The position numbers were made by a program, and so were the translations under genes. Shown piece by piece: positions 45,098-57,669 of a stretch of 64,000 nt of DNA (the first letter of the stretch is position 1; every line of letters starts with the position of its first letter). This DNA is from Sipunculus nudus (taxonomy: Eukaryota; Annelida; Sipuncula; Golfingiida; Sipunculidae): assembly GCA_026874595.1 (NCBI GenBank), contig CM049312.1:70466929-70530928 (forward strand), given 5' to 3'. Below the pieces are notes generated by a model. It searched no databases and was not told the origin of the DNA. It saw nothing but the letters and a program-made list of their open reading frames with translations.

Positions 45098-48000
45098 ATG
45101 TTTCCGCAATGTATCGTGTTACTTTCCGCCCTGGCACTTGCGGGGGCTGCCATCGTGGATCTTGGTATGTTTATTCTATGTGTATGTTACCATATTCATG
45201 TCACTCTGTTCATGTTACTCTCTTTATGTTGCTCTGTATATGTTACCATGTTTCTCTCACTATATTTTTATTACTATGTTTATATTATTATGTCTATGAT
45301 ACTATACTTATGTCACTCTGTTTATGTTACTCTGTTTATGTCACTCTGTTCATGTTACTCTGTTTATGATACTCTATTTTTCTATATTTTTGTCACTATG
45401 TTTATGCTACTCTAATTGAGTAAAAATTGAGCCAATGTCACCTATTGCCATTCAAGTTACATGTTTATATGTATATATAAATATATATATATATATTATA
45501 AATATATGTATACTGTTTATTCCTCTTAATTTATTTATTGGAAATATGTAATCATCTAGCCTTTCGCACAAAGTATGCATATATGTGTATTTTCTATCTC
45601 GGTGAAGGCTTGTCTCTTGATTAGATAATATTATGTCTCAACACACAAAATTGTATTATTTGATCCTGATAAAATATGCATGCAAAGAGATCTTTTCTAC
45701 GAGCATGTGCACTACAGGTAAATGTCGTTCGGGCCCTTTAAGCCAACACTGCGGGTTTTGTTAAGGTGATTGTTGCCACAGACACAGACAGGAACCCAAG
45801 TCTATTGTTAAGACATGATTCTTTTACTTTCATCATACAATCTCATTTTTGTTAATGTACTGGACCTGAAATGTTAATGTCAATCGTCGTCAACAGATGT
45901 CATGGTGGATAAGGTCTATATTTAAATTTTTATCAGATTTTTGTTTAACCTTTTTTTAGAGAAACGAGAAGTGTTTGATGGAGGAGATGAGGTGGATCAA
46001 AATGTGTCTATATTTTGGGACTACAGTCAGTACTGATACATATCAGCTTTCTTTAATATATTCTGCATATTCAACACGCATACACATAAAACTACCCACA
46101 CACAGACCCACACAAACACATAAATTTATGTATATTTAGGAAAAGAAAACTTACAAATTATACATATGAGAGATTATTGAACATTCCCTTCTCCTTTCCA
46201 CTTCCAATCAAATGCAGTAGAATTTAGAAAGGAGGAATTCCATGTAGCCTCCATGGTTAAGTGTTACCAACCAATTGTTTGTGAATATATAATAAGAATA
46301 GTTTTATGTTTATTTACATAAGGTCAGTAGATACTTTTAATTTATAACGTGCGACTGAAAATCTTATTTGGATTAGCGTTACATTGGTTCCTGAAACCAC
46401 TTACTCTAGTGGCCCCTTAAGATTTCACATATATTACTTGCAAGAAAGTCTTTCTTTCAGATCTTACGTGTATTGACGTGATAAGTCTATACTTATACAG
46501 CATGTTGGGCTGCGCATGAAACAACAAGCTGTAGTTCCCGTTAAGTTCTACAGTAAATGTGTAAATACATAGTAAAATCGGTATATTATTTTCTAAGCTG
46601 ACTATCGGCCATCATAGCCATAGCGATCACTCTCTGTCCGTCGTGCTTCTTCCCGTCTGTCCGTCCCTTAACAAAACTTCTATCTTACCCGTTTGACCTG
46701 TTTTTCTATATTTTTTACACATAATCGTTAAACTGAAAGATTGTCTTGCTGGCTATTATTTTAATTATTATATTTAATTATATATTCGTATAAACCTCTC
46801 TAATAAAATAATAGGGCACTGCAATATATGTTAACCATACACACTATTTTCCTGTCAGGTATCAGGTTGATAAGTCGGAGCAAGAAACCCTTTTTCAGTG
46901 CTTTTACTTTTATATAGTATGTTGTTTTTCTTGGAAATGTTAGATTGTTCTTACTTCAAATCAACATCTGTCCTCAACTTGCAGGCAAATGTTGCAATAT
47001 TTGTCGTGACCCCGATGTGCTGACATATGACTTGAGACGAATAAGAGTCAGGTTACCGTGTATGTATAATCTGACTGCGGATGTCGATAAAATTGTGCAA
47101 GTTTTCATCTTAACAAAACCAACCGGATTTAGCAAACGGTCCTTCGTTGCAAGAGTTGATATAGTGTATAATGATGTGAACTACTCGTTTGCCAAGGGAG
47201 GGTGTAGAGAAAGGTTCTTCATGGTAAGTTTGTAATTAGCATATTTTCAATTGTGTAGATGCAACAATTATTCTTAACATAAAATAACATAACATAGCAA
47301 ATATTAAGCGCAAAACCGTTTTTTTTTCCAAATTATTTCCAAATTTAACATTGAATTGCCACATTCGTAAGTCATACATTAGCGGTTCGTCCGAGTGTGA
47401 TACGCAATTTTAATATAACGGGATTGTACCAACAATCAAACAACATTTAATAAAAATCACAATGTTTGTAATGCTTGGATGATCAACTAGAGTTAAATCA
47501 AAGGTATGATTCTATGTGCAAAAAAGCGATATTAAGGCTTCCTTAATATTAGCTAGAATGAGGCAGCAAAACTCTTCTTAAAGTCTGACGGAAAGGCTGT
47601 GAAATAGAAAATAGAGGGTTATTATCAATCGGCTGTTTCTTCTCTAAAAGCTAAATGAATGTGATGTTAGGTTCTAGTTATCCAAAGATGAATTGTTTAA
47701 TTTGTCAACATTTAGTATTTTGATAATCTTACATATAATATTATAGAAAATAGCTTAATTTTGGCCCTTGTTAGAAATGTTATTTAAAATATAACCAGTC
47801 GACGAAATGAATGGAGATATCGATTTAGCTATGTCTTTTATTTTGTATGCGTGAAGACCCCTCCTGGTGGATATCAGAACATAGAATATGAAAATGATGA
47901 TGTGCGTATCTATATCTACGAAATAGATTATCAGCTATGGATGATATTTAGAATTAAGGCAGTTTACTTCGAAGTACGGTGGGACTGTCATTCTTGCGTA

Positions 48001-48272
48001 ATTGTTTGTGTTGGCCGACGTTTCGACAACATAATGGAAGGCTTATGTGGAAATAACAATAATGAGTGAGGACATGTTAATACTTAATAATGTATTTCAT
48101 TTAAAAATCGTTCAAAAGTTCATAAAATCAAAAAAGATTGAATTCTTAGAATTATTTGAACAGAATTTTTTCTGACACATTTCATGCTTTGCTTAATTTC
48201 AGTCCTGCCGATGATGATTGGAATCAAGGAAGTGATGATGACATTGCAAGATACTGGCAATACTACAAGTAA
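45098..48272 (+). CDS. Secreted single vWD-domain protein, five coding exons
   Basis: Coding exons are 45098-45164, 45960-46025, 46985-47223, 47857-48065 and 48203-48272 (TAA), each with AG acceptor and GT donor and consistent phases. The product has 216 residues. Residues 1-18 form a signal peptide (MFPQCIVLLSALALAGAA) and KR at 24-25 is a possible processing site. A von Willebrand type D domain spans about 47-200. Its start CCNICRDPDVLTYD aligns with the family's GDPH-x-TFDG but lacks the usual GDPH, and is followed by PCMYNL. The middle has VARVDIVYND and the end VRWDCHSCVIVCVGRR then GLCGNNNN at 186-193. There are nine cysteines after the signal and three N-glycosylation sequons. vWD domains occur in secreted mucins, adhesive and shell-matrix proteins and luciferases; the role here is unknown. 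The donor GTCAGT after exon 2 is weak. A cryptic GTAATC at the stop leaves open a longer 3' form. Confidence 0.75.
45195..45415. repeat. 14-bp minisatellite in the first coding intron
   Basis: TTATGTCACTCTGT and TTATGTTACTCTGT variants repeat with a 14-bp period, cleanest at 45309-45380. A long frame seems to continue the signal-peptide exon into this repeat. The GTATGT donor at 45165 and the repeat's composition show that this read-through is intronic. Confidence 0.8.
45468..45508. repeat. (TA)n microsatellite
   Basis: Interrupted TA run within the intron between coding exons 1 and 2 of the vWD gene. Confidence 0.9.
46595..46690 (+). repeat. Fragment of the dispersed repeat
   Basis: GCTGACTATCGG, ATAGCGATCACT and CTGTCCGTCGTGCTTC then GTCTGTCCGTCCC match the leading part of the family seen at 8.3 and 62.7 kb. 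It lies in the intron before coding exon 3 of the vWD gene. Confidence 0.55.
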
Positions 48273-49635
48273 TCATGTTTTTGTATTTAGAAGCGTCTGC
48301 TTTGCTGAATTTCTTTAAATATGTCGACATTTTAATTGACAAATTCATTAAGTACATTTACATAGTCATAGACATTAATGCTGCAATCGCTGAACTGTAG
48401 TCATTGTTTATTTCCCATCAAACTTCCGGAACTCCATATAGCATCCCTGACTCCTGTTAATACATGAACACATTTATCACATTTACACCTATTAATCTCG
48501 AATCGATTCCAACGTATTTTTCAAGATCCTGCTGAACAAATTTCAGGTTTAACGCAGGGTTTAAGTAAATTATAAATGCTTCATTGTAGATTTGGCATAA
48601 CCGTTATAAAAATGAAATATGAAAGTCATACCACACTTGGTTTATGGTCTTGCTTGGTTCTTTCTGATTATCACGTTTATCCGTGTATATTTCACATTAC
48701 TGTTATAACAAGGACCTTTAAGAATCATGCCAGGCATGAAATACATATCTGCGTTAAGATTTTTGCTCGGTCCTCATTGTTAAAAAGAACACAAAATTAT
48801 AGAACATAGCAGTATTAGTTAACGAGATATTAATATCAGATTTCATTTGTTCTGGAGAAGATATTTATTTACAACACTAGTGTTGTACAGCCAAATTGCA
48901 TCTATTTCATTCAGAAATAGTTTAATAAAAAAAAAAACTCGGACAATGAACAATTTATTATTATTCATGTGTTTGTAGCTGTACTCCAAATGGTGGATAT
49001 GTAGTGTAATACGATTGAGGAAAACTATATTGACAACCAATACTGACCCATCGCACATCCAATAGGAGTTTTCAAACAGAGATCTGACTTCTCAAAGGGG
49101 AAAGGATCTTGTCTTTTACTACGGGACACGGTTAGCACTCTTGGATCGGAGTGCACTGGGCTGCACAATATGAAAAGACAGGCACACTGGAAATTCTCTG
49201 TTTAAAGTTCACAAATTTATTTAGTAATTTCCGGGAAATAACTTACGTTTCATTTTTTCCTATCCCATTCTGCATGAAGTTAATATCATATTAAATTTGT
49301 ATACTTTTGCTAATATGTAAACAACATAGTGTTAGTCTTGAATTTCTCTGTATTTTAATTCACGCTGGTAGTTAGCAATTTTCGTTAAAAAATACTTGTC
49401 TGGACTTTTCAATCCCGTTCCGCATGAAGTTAATATAATATTACATTGTGTATGAAACTTTTACTCATTTGCAAACAACACCGGTCAGTCTGAATAAAAC
49501 ACCGCATGGAGAAAAAAATCTAGTTTTGTTTTATTATTGCAAGACGTTGATTTTTTTATTTTATACAAGTATGTATGTATGCAGCAAGATAAGTTATCGT
49601 TCAAATGTTTCCATACCAGTGTAAAATAAGTCAGT
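48273..49635. other. 3' flank of the vWD gene; no further gene recognised
   Basis: A possible AATAAA at 49492-49497 is over 1.2 kb from the stop, so the true 3' end is uncertain. A related short segment TCCCATTCTGCATGAAGTTAA / TCCCGTTCCGCATGAAGTTAA occurs twice, near 49263 and 49413, showing a ~150-bp duplicated stretch. Frames at 48576-48809 and 48843-49058 have no domain. Confidence 0.4.
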
Positions 49636-49639
49636 TTAT

Positions 49640-52600
49640 CCTAGGTGAGGGCTCTGGTATTAGGATCTGGTATCCCGGTCGAGGTTTCTGGTATAAGGAT
49701 CTGGTATCCCGGGTGAGGTTTCTGGAATATGGATTTGGTTTCCCGGTTGAGGACTCGGATATTATGATCTGGTACCCGGTTGAAGGCTCTGGTAATAGGA
49801 TATTGAATTAGGATCTGGTATCTCTGTCGAGGGCTTTGATATAAGGATCTGGTAACCGAGTGACGAGTCTATCATTAGGTTCTGATACCTCGCGTGTGGA
49901 CTCTTGTATTTGGATCTTGTAACCTGGCCGATGGCTCACATATTAGTATTTGGTATCCCGGGTGAGGGTTTTGGTGTTACGATCTGTTACATCGGGTGAG
50001 TGCTTTTGTGTTAGGATGTGGTATCCCGGGTGAGGGCTCTGGTATAAGGATCTGGTATCCCGGTCGAGGTTTCTGGTATTAGGATCTGGTTTCCCGGGTG
50101 ACGGCTCAGAAATTAGGATCTGGTACCCGGCTGAGGGCTCTAGTAAAAAGGATGTTGTATTAGGATCTGGTATCCCTGGCGAGAGCCGTTATATTAGGAT
50201 CTGGTACCCGAGTGACAGGTCTATCATTATATTCTGGTATCCCGGGTGAGGGCTCTTGTATTTGGATTTTGTATCCCGGCGGAGGGCTCTGATATTAGGA
50301 TCTGGAGTCCCGTGTGAGGGCTCAGATAGCAGAATCTGGTATCCCGGGTTAGGGATTTAATCTTACGATCTGTTACATCGGGTTAGGGCCTTGGTGTTAG
50401 GATCTGGTATCCCGGGTGAGGGCTCTGGTAGTAGGCTCTGGTATCCCGGGTGAGGGCTCAGAAATTAGGATCTGGTACCCGGTTGAGGGCTTTGGTAAAA
50501 AGAATGTTGTATTAGGATCTTGTATCCCTGGCGAGGGCTGTAATATAAGAATCTGGTACCCGAGTGACAGGTCTATCATTATATTCTGGTATCCCGGGTG
50601 AGGGCTCTTGTATTTGGATTTTGTATCCCGGCCGAGGGCTCTGATATTAGGATCTGGAGTCCCGTGTGAGGGCTCAGATAGCAGAATCTGGTATCCCAAG
50701 TGAGGGATTTGATCTTACGATCTGTTACATCGGGTTAGGGCTTTGGTGTTAGGATCTGGTATCCCGGGTGAGGGCTCTGGTAGTAGGCTCTGGTTTCTCG
50801 GATGAGGGCCCTTTTATTAGAACTTGGGATCCTGGAGGAGGACTCTGGTTTTTGGATATGGTATTAAGATATGGTATCTGGTATAAGGATCTTGTATCCT
50901 GGCTGAGGGCTCTGGTATTAGGACCTGGTATCCCGGGTGAGAACTCAGATATTAGGATCTGGTACCCGGTTGAGGGCTCTTGTAATAGGATTTTGTATTA
51001 GGATCTGGTATCTCTGGCGAAGGGTGTGAAATTAGGACCTGGTACCCAAATGTGACGGGTCTATCATTAGATTCTGGTATCCCGGGGGAGGGCTCGTGTA
51101 TTTGGATCTTGTAACCAAGCCGAGATCTCAGATATGAGAACATGGTATCCCGGGTGAGGGAATTGGTGTTAGGATTTTGTATCCCGGATGAGGGCTCTGG
51201 TATAAGGACTTGTTATCCCGGGTGAGTGCTCTAAAACTAGGATCTGGTAACCGGTTGACGGCTCTTGTCATAGGATTTTGTATTAAGATCCGGTATCTCT
51301 GGCTAGGGCTCTGATATAAGAATCTGGAGTCCCGAGTGAGGGCTCAGATAGGAGAATCTGGTATCCCGAGAGCGGGTTTTGATCTAACGATCTATTACAT
51401 CGGGTGAGGGCTTTGATGTTCGGATCTGGTATCCAGGTTGAGGCCTATGGTATTAGGATATGGTATCCCGGGTCTGGGCTCTTTTATTAGAACTTCGTAT
51501 CCCGGAGGGGGACTCTGGTTTTGGGATATGGTATCCAGGGTGAGTGCTCTGATATTTGGATTTGATATCCAAGATCAGGGCCCTGGTATTAAGATATGGT
51601 ATCCCAGGTGAGTGCTTTGACATTGGGATCTGGTATTCCGGGTAAGGGCTCTGACACTAGGATCTGATATCCAGGCTGAGGGCTCTGGTATAGGGATCAA
51701 GTATCCGAGAATGCACTTTTATTAGGACCTGATACCCCTAGTGGCGCCTTTGGCATTAGGATCTGGAATCCCGGATGAGGGTTCTGGTATTAAGATCTGG
51801 TATCCCGAGTGGGTTTCTAGTATAAGGATCTGATTTCCCGGATGAGCACTCTGATATTAGGATCTGGTACCCGGTTGAGGGGTCTGGTAATAGGATCTTG
51901 TATTAGGCTCTCGTATCCCTGGTATGGGCTGTTATATTAGAACCTCGTGCCCGAATGACTGGTCTGGCATTATATTTTCAATCACGGGTGAGGGATCTGG
52001 TATAAGGATCCAGTATCCGAGTCGATGGCTCTATTATTAGGATATGATATCCTTAGTAGCTCCTCCGGCATTAGAATCTGGTATTCAGGCTGAGGCCTCT
52101 GGTATTTGGATCCAGTATCCTGGTCGATGGTTCTGTTATGAGGATCTGGTACCCCTAGTTAGGGCTCTAGCATTAAGATCTGGTATTCCGTGTGAGGTTT
52201 CTAGTATTTGGATCTGGTATCCCGGATGAGGGCTGTGTGATTAGGATCTGGTACCCTGGGAGAGGACTCTGGTATCAGGAGCTAGCATTCCAGTTGTTGG
52301 CTCTGGTATTAGGACTATCCGGTATCCCGAATGAAGACTCGGGTATTAGGGCATGGTATCCCTGGTGAGTGCTCTGATATTGGGATCTGGTACTCCGGCT
52401 GAGGGCATTGGCATTAGGATTTTGTATCCCGAGGGAAGGATTTGGTAAAAGGACCCAGTATCCTGTCGATGGCTCTGTTATGAGGATCTTATATTCCTAG
52501 TGAGGCCTGTGGCATTAGGATGTGGTATTTTGGATGAGCTGCTCTGATTTTAGGATCTGGTACCCGAGTGAGTACTCCATCATTGGAATCTGGTATCCCG

Positions 52601-54740
52601 GAGGAATGCTCTCGTATCAGGATCTGGTATCCCGGATGAGGCTTCTTGTATTATGGTTTGGTTTCAAGGGTGAGTACTCTGATATAAGTATCTGGTACCC
52701 GGGTGAGGGCTCCGGTATCAGGTTCTGATATGGGGATCTGATATCAAGGGCGAGGTGTAGGGTAAAAGGATCTGGTACCTCTCGGGAGTCTTCTGGTATT
52801 ATATTTTCAATAACGGCTGAGGGCACTGCTATTAGGATCAGGATTCCCGGGTTAGGGCTCAGATATTTAGATCTGGTACCCGGTTGAGTTCTCCGGTAAT
52901 AGGATCTTGTATTAGGATATGGTATCCCTTGCGAGGGCTGTGATATTAGGATCTCGTACCCGAGTAACGGGTCTGTAATTAGATAATGGTATCCCGGGTG
53001 AGGGCTTTGCTATTAGGATATTGTATCCCGGTTAAGGGTTCTGGGTTAAGGACCTGGTATCCAGAGGGAGGTCTCTTGTTTTAGGATCTGTTATCCCGGG
53101 TGAAGGCTCTTTTATTTTAAACTGGTATATCGGACGAGGACTCTGGTATTGAGATATGGTATCCGGAGTGAGTGCTCTGATATTGGGATTTGGTGTCCCT
53201 GGTGAGGGCTCAGGAATTGGGATCTGGAACCCCGGCTGAGGGCTCTGGTATATGGATCCAGTATCCGGATATTTGGCTCTGTTATTAAAATCTGATATCT
53301 CAAGTGGCGGCTCTGGCATAAGAATCTGGTATCCCGGGTAAGGGCTCAGATATGAGGATCTGGTACCCGGTTGAGGGCTATGGTAATATGATCACGTATT
53401 AGGATCTGGTATCCCCTGCGAGGGATGTTATATTCTGGTACCCTGGGTGAGAGCTTCGGTATTAGTATATGGGATCCAGGGTGAGTGCTCTGACATTGGG
53501 ATCTGCCACCCAGGTTAGGGCTCTCGCATAAGGATCTTGTATCCTGGATGAGGGTTCTGGTATAAGAATTCAATATCCGGGTCGATGGCTCTGTGATTAG
53601 GATCTGGTATCCTGGGAGTGGGCTCTGGTATTAGGATCTGGTATCTCGGATGATTCTTTTGGTATTAGGATCTGGTATTTAGGATATGGTATCCCTGGTG
53701 AATGCTCTAATATTGGGATCTGGTATCCCGGTGAGGGTTCTGGCATTAGAATTTGGTATCCTGGGTGTGGGCTCTGGAATTAGGATCCAGTATCTTTGTC
53801 GATGGCTCTGTAATTAAAATCTGATATCCACGGTGAGGGCTGTTGCAATAGCATTTGGTACCCGGGTGGTGTTATCAGGATCTGGTATGAGGATCTGGTA
53901 TCAAACGTGAGGGCTGTGGTATGAGGATCTAGAATCTCGGGTGATTCTTTTGGTATTAGGATCTGGTACCCCGTGTACGGGCTCTGTTATTAAGATCTGG
54001 AATCCAGGGTGATGGCTCTGTTATCAGATCTGATATCCACGGGTGAGGGCTATGGTATCAGGATCTGCTATGAGGATCTGGTATCAAGGGCTGTGGTATA
54101 AGAATCTGGTATCCCGTCGGATGGCTCTTGATTAACAATCTTGTATCCCGGAGGAGTCTTCTTGTTTTAGGATCTGGTATTCCGGATGAGGGTTCTGGTA
54201 CCCAGGTCTGGGCTCATATGTTAGAGTGAGGGTTCTGGTATAAGGACCTTATATCCCGGGAAAGGGCTTTGGTATTAGGATCTGGTATCCTAGGTGTGGT
54301 TCTGGTATTAGTATCTGGTACCTGGGTGAGGGCTATCAGGATCTGGTTCAAGGATCTGTTATCCCGTGTGAGGGCTCTATCATAAGGATCTGGTATCATA
54401 GGTGAGGTCTGTGATATAAGGATCTGGTACCCTTGGGAGGTCTAACATTAGAGTCAGGTAACCTGGATGAGGGCTCTGGTATTAGGATTAGGTATCCCGG
54501 GTGAGGGCCCTGGTATTAGGATTTGGTATCACGGGCGAGGGCTCTGGTATTAGGATCTGGGATTCCGGGTGAGGGCTCTGATTTTAGGATCTGGTATCCC
54601 GGGTGAGTGTTCTGGCACTAGAATCTGGTATCCTAGGTTAGGGCTCTGGCACTATGACTTTTTATCCCGGGGGTTAGCTCATGTTTAACGATCTGATATT
54701 CCGGGTGTTGGCTCTGGTATTAGGATCTACTTACGCTCAG
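49640..54740. repeat. 5.1-kb minisatellite, 34-bp unit with higher-order repeats
   Basis: About 150 units built on GGATCTGGTATCCCGGG followed by TGAGGGCTCTGGTATTA; 50399-50432 is close to consensus. The array is much more GC-rich than its flanks. Near the left end a higher-order period of 352-353 bp is visible, for example GCTCAGAAATTAGGATC at 50102 and 50454, and CTGATATTAGGATCTGGAGT at 50288 and 50641. Further right, units are more diverged, vary in length and contain deletions. Since 34 is not a multiple of three, frames cycle and stop, and the many 60-100-codon frames on both strands are not genes. Confidence 0.95.
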
Positions 54741-54759
54741 AATCAGATGTCAAAGTTTA

Positions 54760-55490
54760 AAGACTTTATTTAGATAGAGATTTTAGATATAATATGTACT
54801 GGACTAGTAAAACTACGTCCAGATGTCATGACTTTCCATTTAGAAATTTGATTTGCATTCGATATTTCGTAGTCCGACGCCATTTTAGGGTCTCTGTTCT
54901 ACCCCTAATCCACAAGGCAAAAAAAGAAAAGATCGCAGAGATGACTTCTAGTAACCGACTTACATTAAACTAGAGCGTATTAGAAGGAAATCCAAGTTTC
55001 TTCTTGCCATTGAGTGTGCACAGTGAAAGGATGCACTGTTGTAAAAGAAGTTTAAAATGTGATGATCTAAGATAATGATGTTTCATGAATACATCGTTAC
55101 CAGAAACTCATAGGACGAGACAATAGATGGACTATCCGGGTGACCATGAGAATGGATTGCTTCATTGAGTATTAAATATAAACGACCTAAACCGACACTT
55201 GAGACCAGTGTGAACAAGACTGGTAACAGAGAGAGATCAATGGAGCAAATTCAGGAATGCATTATTTGTTTTGTGATTTATTTACCCTCTGAGCACCGTT
55301 ACAAATTACAAGTATGTAAGTGTAGTACCTGTCCTTCTTTCATAAACATTGGACAGTATGATAAGTCTATTTATCCAATTAGCAATTTATTGCAAAAGTT
55401 TTTTTTATTGATTTACGTGATGGTATCAATATATAAGATATAGCAATAGTACTAAAGATGACAAACAACAAACCTGACAAAAGTAGAAAC
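54760..55490. other. No gene recognised
   Basis: Flank of the minisatellite. A 92-codon plus frame at 55165-55443 contains ECIICFVIYL and VCKCSTC, which only loosely recall a zinc-binding module and lack the full ligand set. Confidence 0.35.
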
Positions 55491-55494
55491 AAGT

Positions 55495-55680
55495 GGCCCA
55501 TGGGCCATAACCTAACTTGAGGTATCCAAGAAGATTTGCCTAGGACCTCCCTCGTCCTCTGTATATTTCCCTCTGTGAACGGACGGCCGACCGGACGGCC
55601 AGATGGCCGGCAGAGGTTGGACATAGTGTGATTGCTATAGTTCAGTTGACTTAGTCAGCGGAGCTAAATATTACTGTTTA
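55495..55680 (-). repeat. Single copy of the dispersed repeat
   Basis: ACCTAACTTGAGGTATCCAA, CCTAGGACCTCCCTCG, GGACGGCCGACCGGACGG and then GATTGCTATAGTTCAGTTG give the same order and strand as the 6.43-7.86 kb array. Confidence 0.75.
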
Positions 55681-55689
55681 CATATCAAA

Positions 55690-57230
55690 GCCTCGGATAC
55701 ATCACACAATAATATTCAACCCTAGTCCATCTTTTATGGGACAATAGCATAGTTTCATCTATAAAACCAAATACGAATCTTGATGAATCACAGTTTTTTT
55801 CTAGGTAATATTGTTCCTTCGTAATGAATTCCAATGTTCAACGTGTTACAAATATTTACAAAAAAAAACACTACATTAGTCCGTCAGGCCGCATCACATT
55901 GGTTCAACTCTCGCGTTGTTATTTAATTGATGGTCCACTCTAACGGTCGCTGTCAATCTTCAGTATCTCGCCTTTGATCATTATGTGAACGTGCAATAAC
56001 CGGTACCTCTAATTTTTTATTATGCTGGAATTCCCCAGAAACTTTCTATGTTAAATGCCACATACAAGGCCTATTGCGTGGCCTGTCCAACACGTAGAGC
56101 TTATACCCTGTGCAACTTTATTCTTTAAACGTATGTCACTGTCCTATTTAAATAAAGCTCATTTCGCATCTGACAGCCATTTATATCAGATAAACAGTCT
56201 GATCCTACCCATATTTTTTTCAGCTAATCAATATTTATCTTGACCATATAAAATAAATGCTTTCTTGATAGAGTTTTTGTAAGGATATAGGGCTCTTTGG
56301 ATATATCTATCAATGATTATTTAGGGCCGCGGAGGTCCTCACTTTAATTCCTGTGGCTGACAGGCGCCACACGGACTTTATTATATGGTAGGCGGTAAGT
56401 CGTTCTCTTATTCAAAAGCTGTAAAAAGTAAATATGTGTTTAGCACCAACGGACAAGTTGTCTAAGGTTCCTTGCCCTATGTATAGATACTACTGAGTGG
56501 GAACTCTGTGTAACATAAACACTGGACGGCACTAGTGGAGAGCATACTTCCACCAGCACCTGTATCCGTTTCCATGCATGCCCCTACTGTTATCAACCGA
56601 CATCCTCGCATTCATTTTTAAATCACAGTATTAGTTGATATCTACTAAGTAACATAATTTGGATCCAATGCCTATTGCGAACCTTTCACACATAATAACA
56701 TTAAAAGAACATATTGAGGTTTAGTGTTGTGACAAACTTATAAAAATTTCGTGGTGTGGCCTTTGGTAGCTATATCTAGATAAGAAGTGATCGATGGACT
56801 GGTTGCAGTAGACCCCACCACTTAAATAGTTCTGTTCACTCACCGCACGACGTCAAAATGACGTCATTTTATTACACGCAACTATCAGATGTTGACGTAA
56901 CCATAGACATCAATTATCTCTTATTGTCAATGAGCGCTTAAGGCACAAATTTCCAAAAATTGTGTACGAGAGTAAACGAAGAACGTGAGTTAAGGCGTGA
57001 GTTTTGAGAAAGTACCGCGTTAAAGTACCAAGTGTGCGACTGAGGGAAATCGGACAAGGGGATATGCTGACAAAATCGACGGATATTTCCTAATACAAGT
57101 CTTATGGTCGTCAAACGAACCCGAATAACTCCTTTTATTTTAAGAAAGAAGGTAAATATTAACCTGTTACATGCTAAGCCTTCTTAATTGCAGTTATGTT
57201 CTTTTCATAAAATAAATATGATTTTTTTTA
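55690..57230. other. No gene recognised
   Basis: Mixed sequence with a GC-richer stretch at 56310-56600 and a palindromic CRE-like site at 56855-56870. No sustained frame with domain content was seen. Confidence 0.4.
56855..56870. promoter_or_regulatory. Perfect 16-bp palindrome with a CRE site
   Basis: AAAATGACGTCATTTT reads the same on both strands and contains the full cAMP-response element TGACGTCA. A second overlapping CGACGTCA lies just upstream (56848-56855) and a TGACGTAA half-match about 30 bp downstream. No adjacent gene start was found, so a regulatory role is unproven. Confidence 0.35.
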
Positions 57231-57249
57231 ATTATGCACGGTTTAACTT

Positions 57250-57545
57250 TGATTTTCTCCCTATGGTGCCTTACTAAAAGGTTCTGTTGGTGGTTGGAAG
57301 AATATATTTTTTTTTTAGAAATAATGGGTACGTGTCATTATTAATGACATCTCCCGGTACAGGTTCTAGTCCGCTCTAGCTAGTCATCATGATCTTGCTC
57401 TGTCCATGAAGACGCTGATTTCTAATTCTCTCCAATTTTCCTTATTTCCTCGGAATACCCGTAATTGCCTACGACAAGAAAGTATGCTTTTATTCCCATT
57501 CGTGTGTGTGTTTGCTCACAAGTATCACACCACACAAGCAGCGGA
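57250..57545 (+). repeat. Dispersed repeat, copy 2 (pair with 35.69-35.97 kb)
   Basis: It shares GTTGGTGGTTGGAAGA, GTGTCATTATTA, TAGTCCGCTCTAGCTAGTC, ATCATGATCTTGCTCTGTCC and ATACCCGTAATTGCC-like words with the earlier copy in the same order. Overlapping frames on both strands (57406-57664) are repeat-derived. Confidence 0.75.
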
Positions 57546-57669
57546 CATCCAACTATTGGCGACCCCCATCGTTGACTGTTTCCAAACTCACAAGAAAAAA
57601 TCTCTTCAACAAAGTACATATCACATAAACGTCTAACGCCCCGCATGGCTATATATATACGCACTGTCT

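Noticed and set aside
45098-45415. 105-codon frame continuing from the signal-peptide ATG
   Set aside because: A consensus GTATGT donor follows codon 22 and the rest is a 14-bp intronic minisatellite; the spliced model gives a coherent vWD protein.
49605-54399. Many 60-100-codon frames on both strands with repeated WYPGEGSG-like or PSPGYQ-like peptides
   Set aside because: They are phases of the 34-bp minisatellite; the unit length is not a multiple of three and stops recur.
49640-54740. CRISPR-like regular spacing of repeats
   Set aside because: Units are contiguous and all alike, with no unique spacers, and the genome context is eukaryotic.
55165-55443. Possible RING or zinc-binding module (ECIICFVIYL ... 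VCKCSTC)
   Set aside because: The remaining Cys/His ligands and spacing of a RING are missing.
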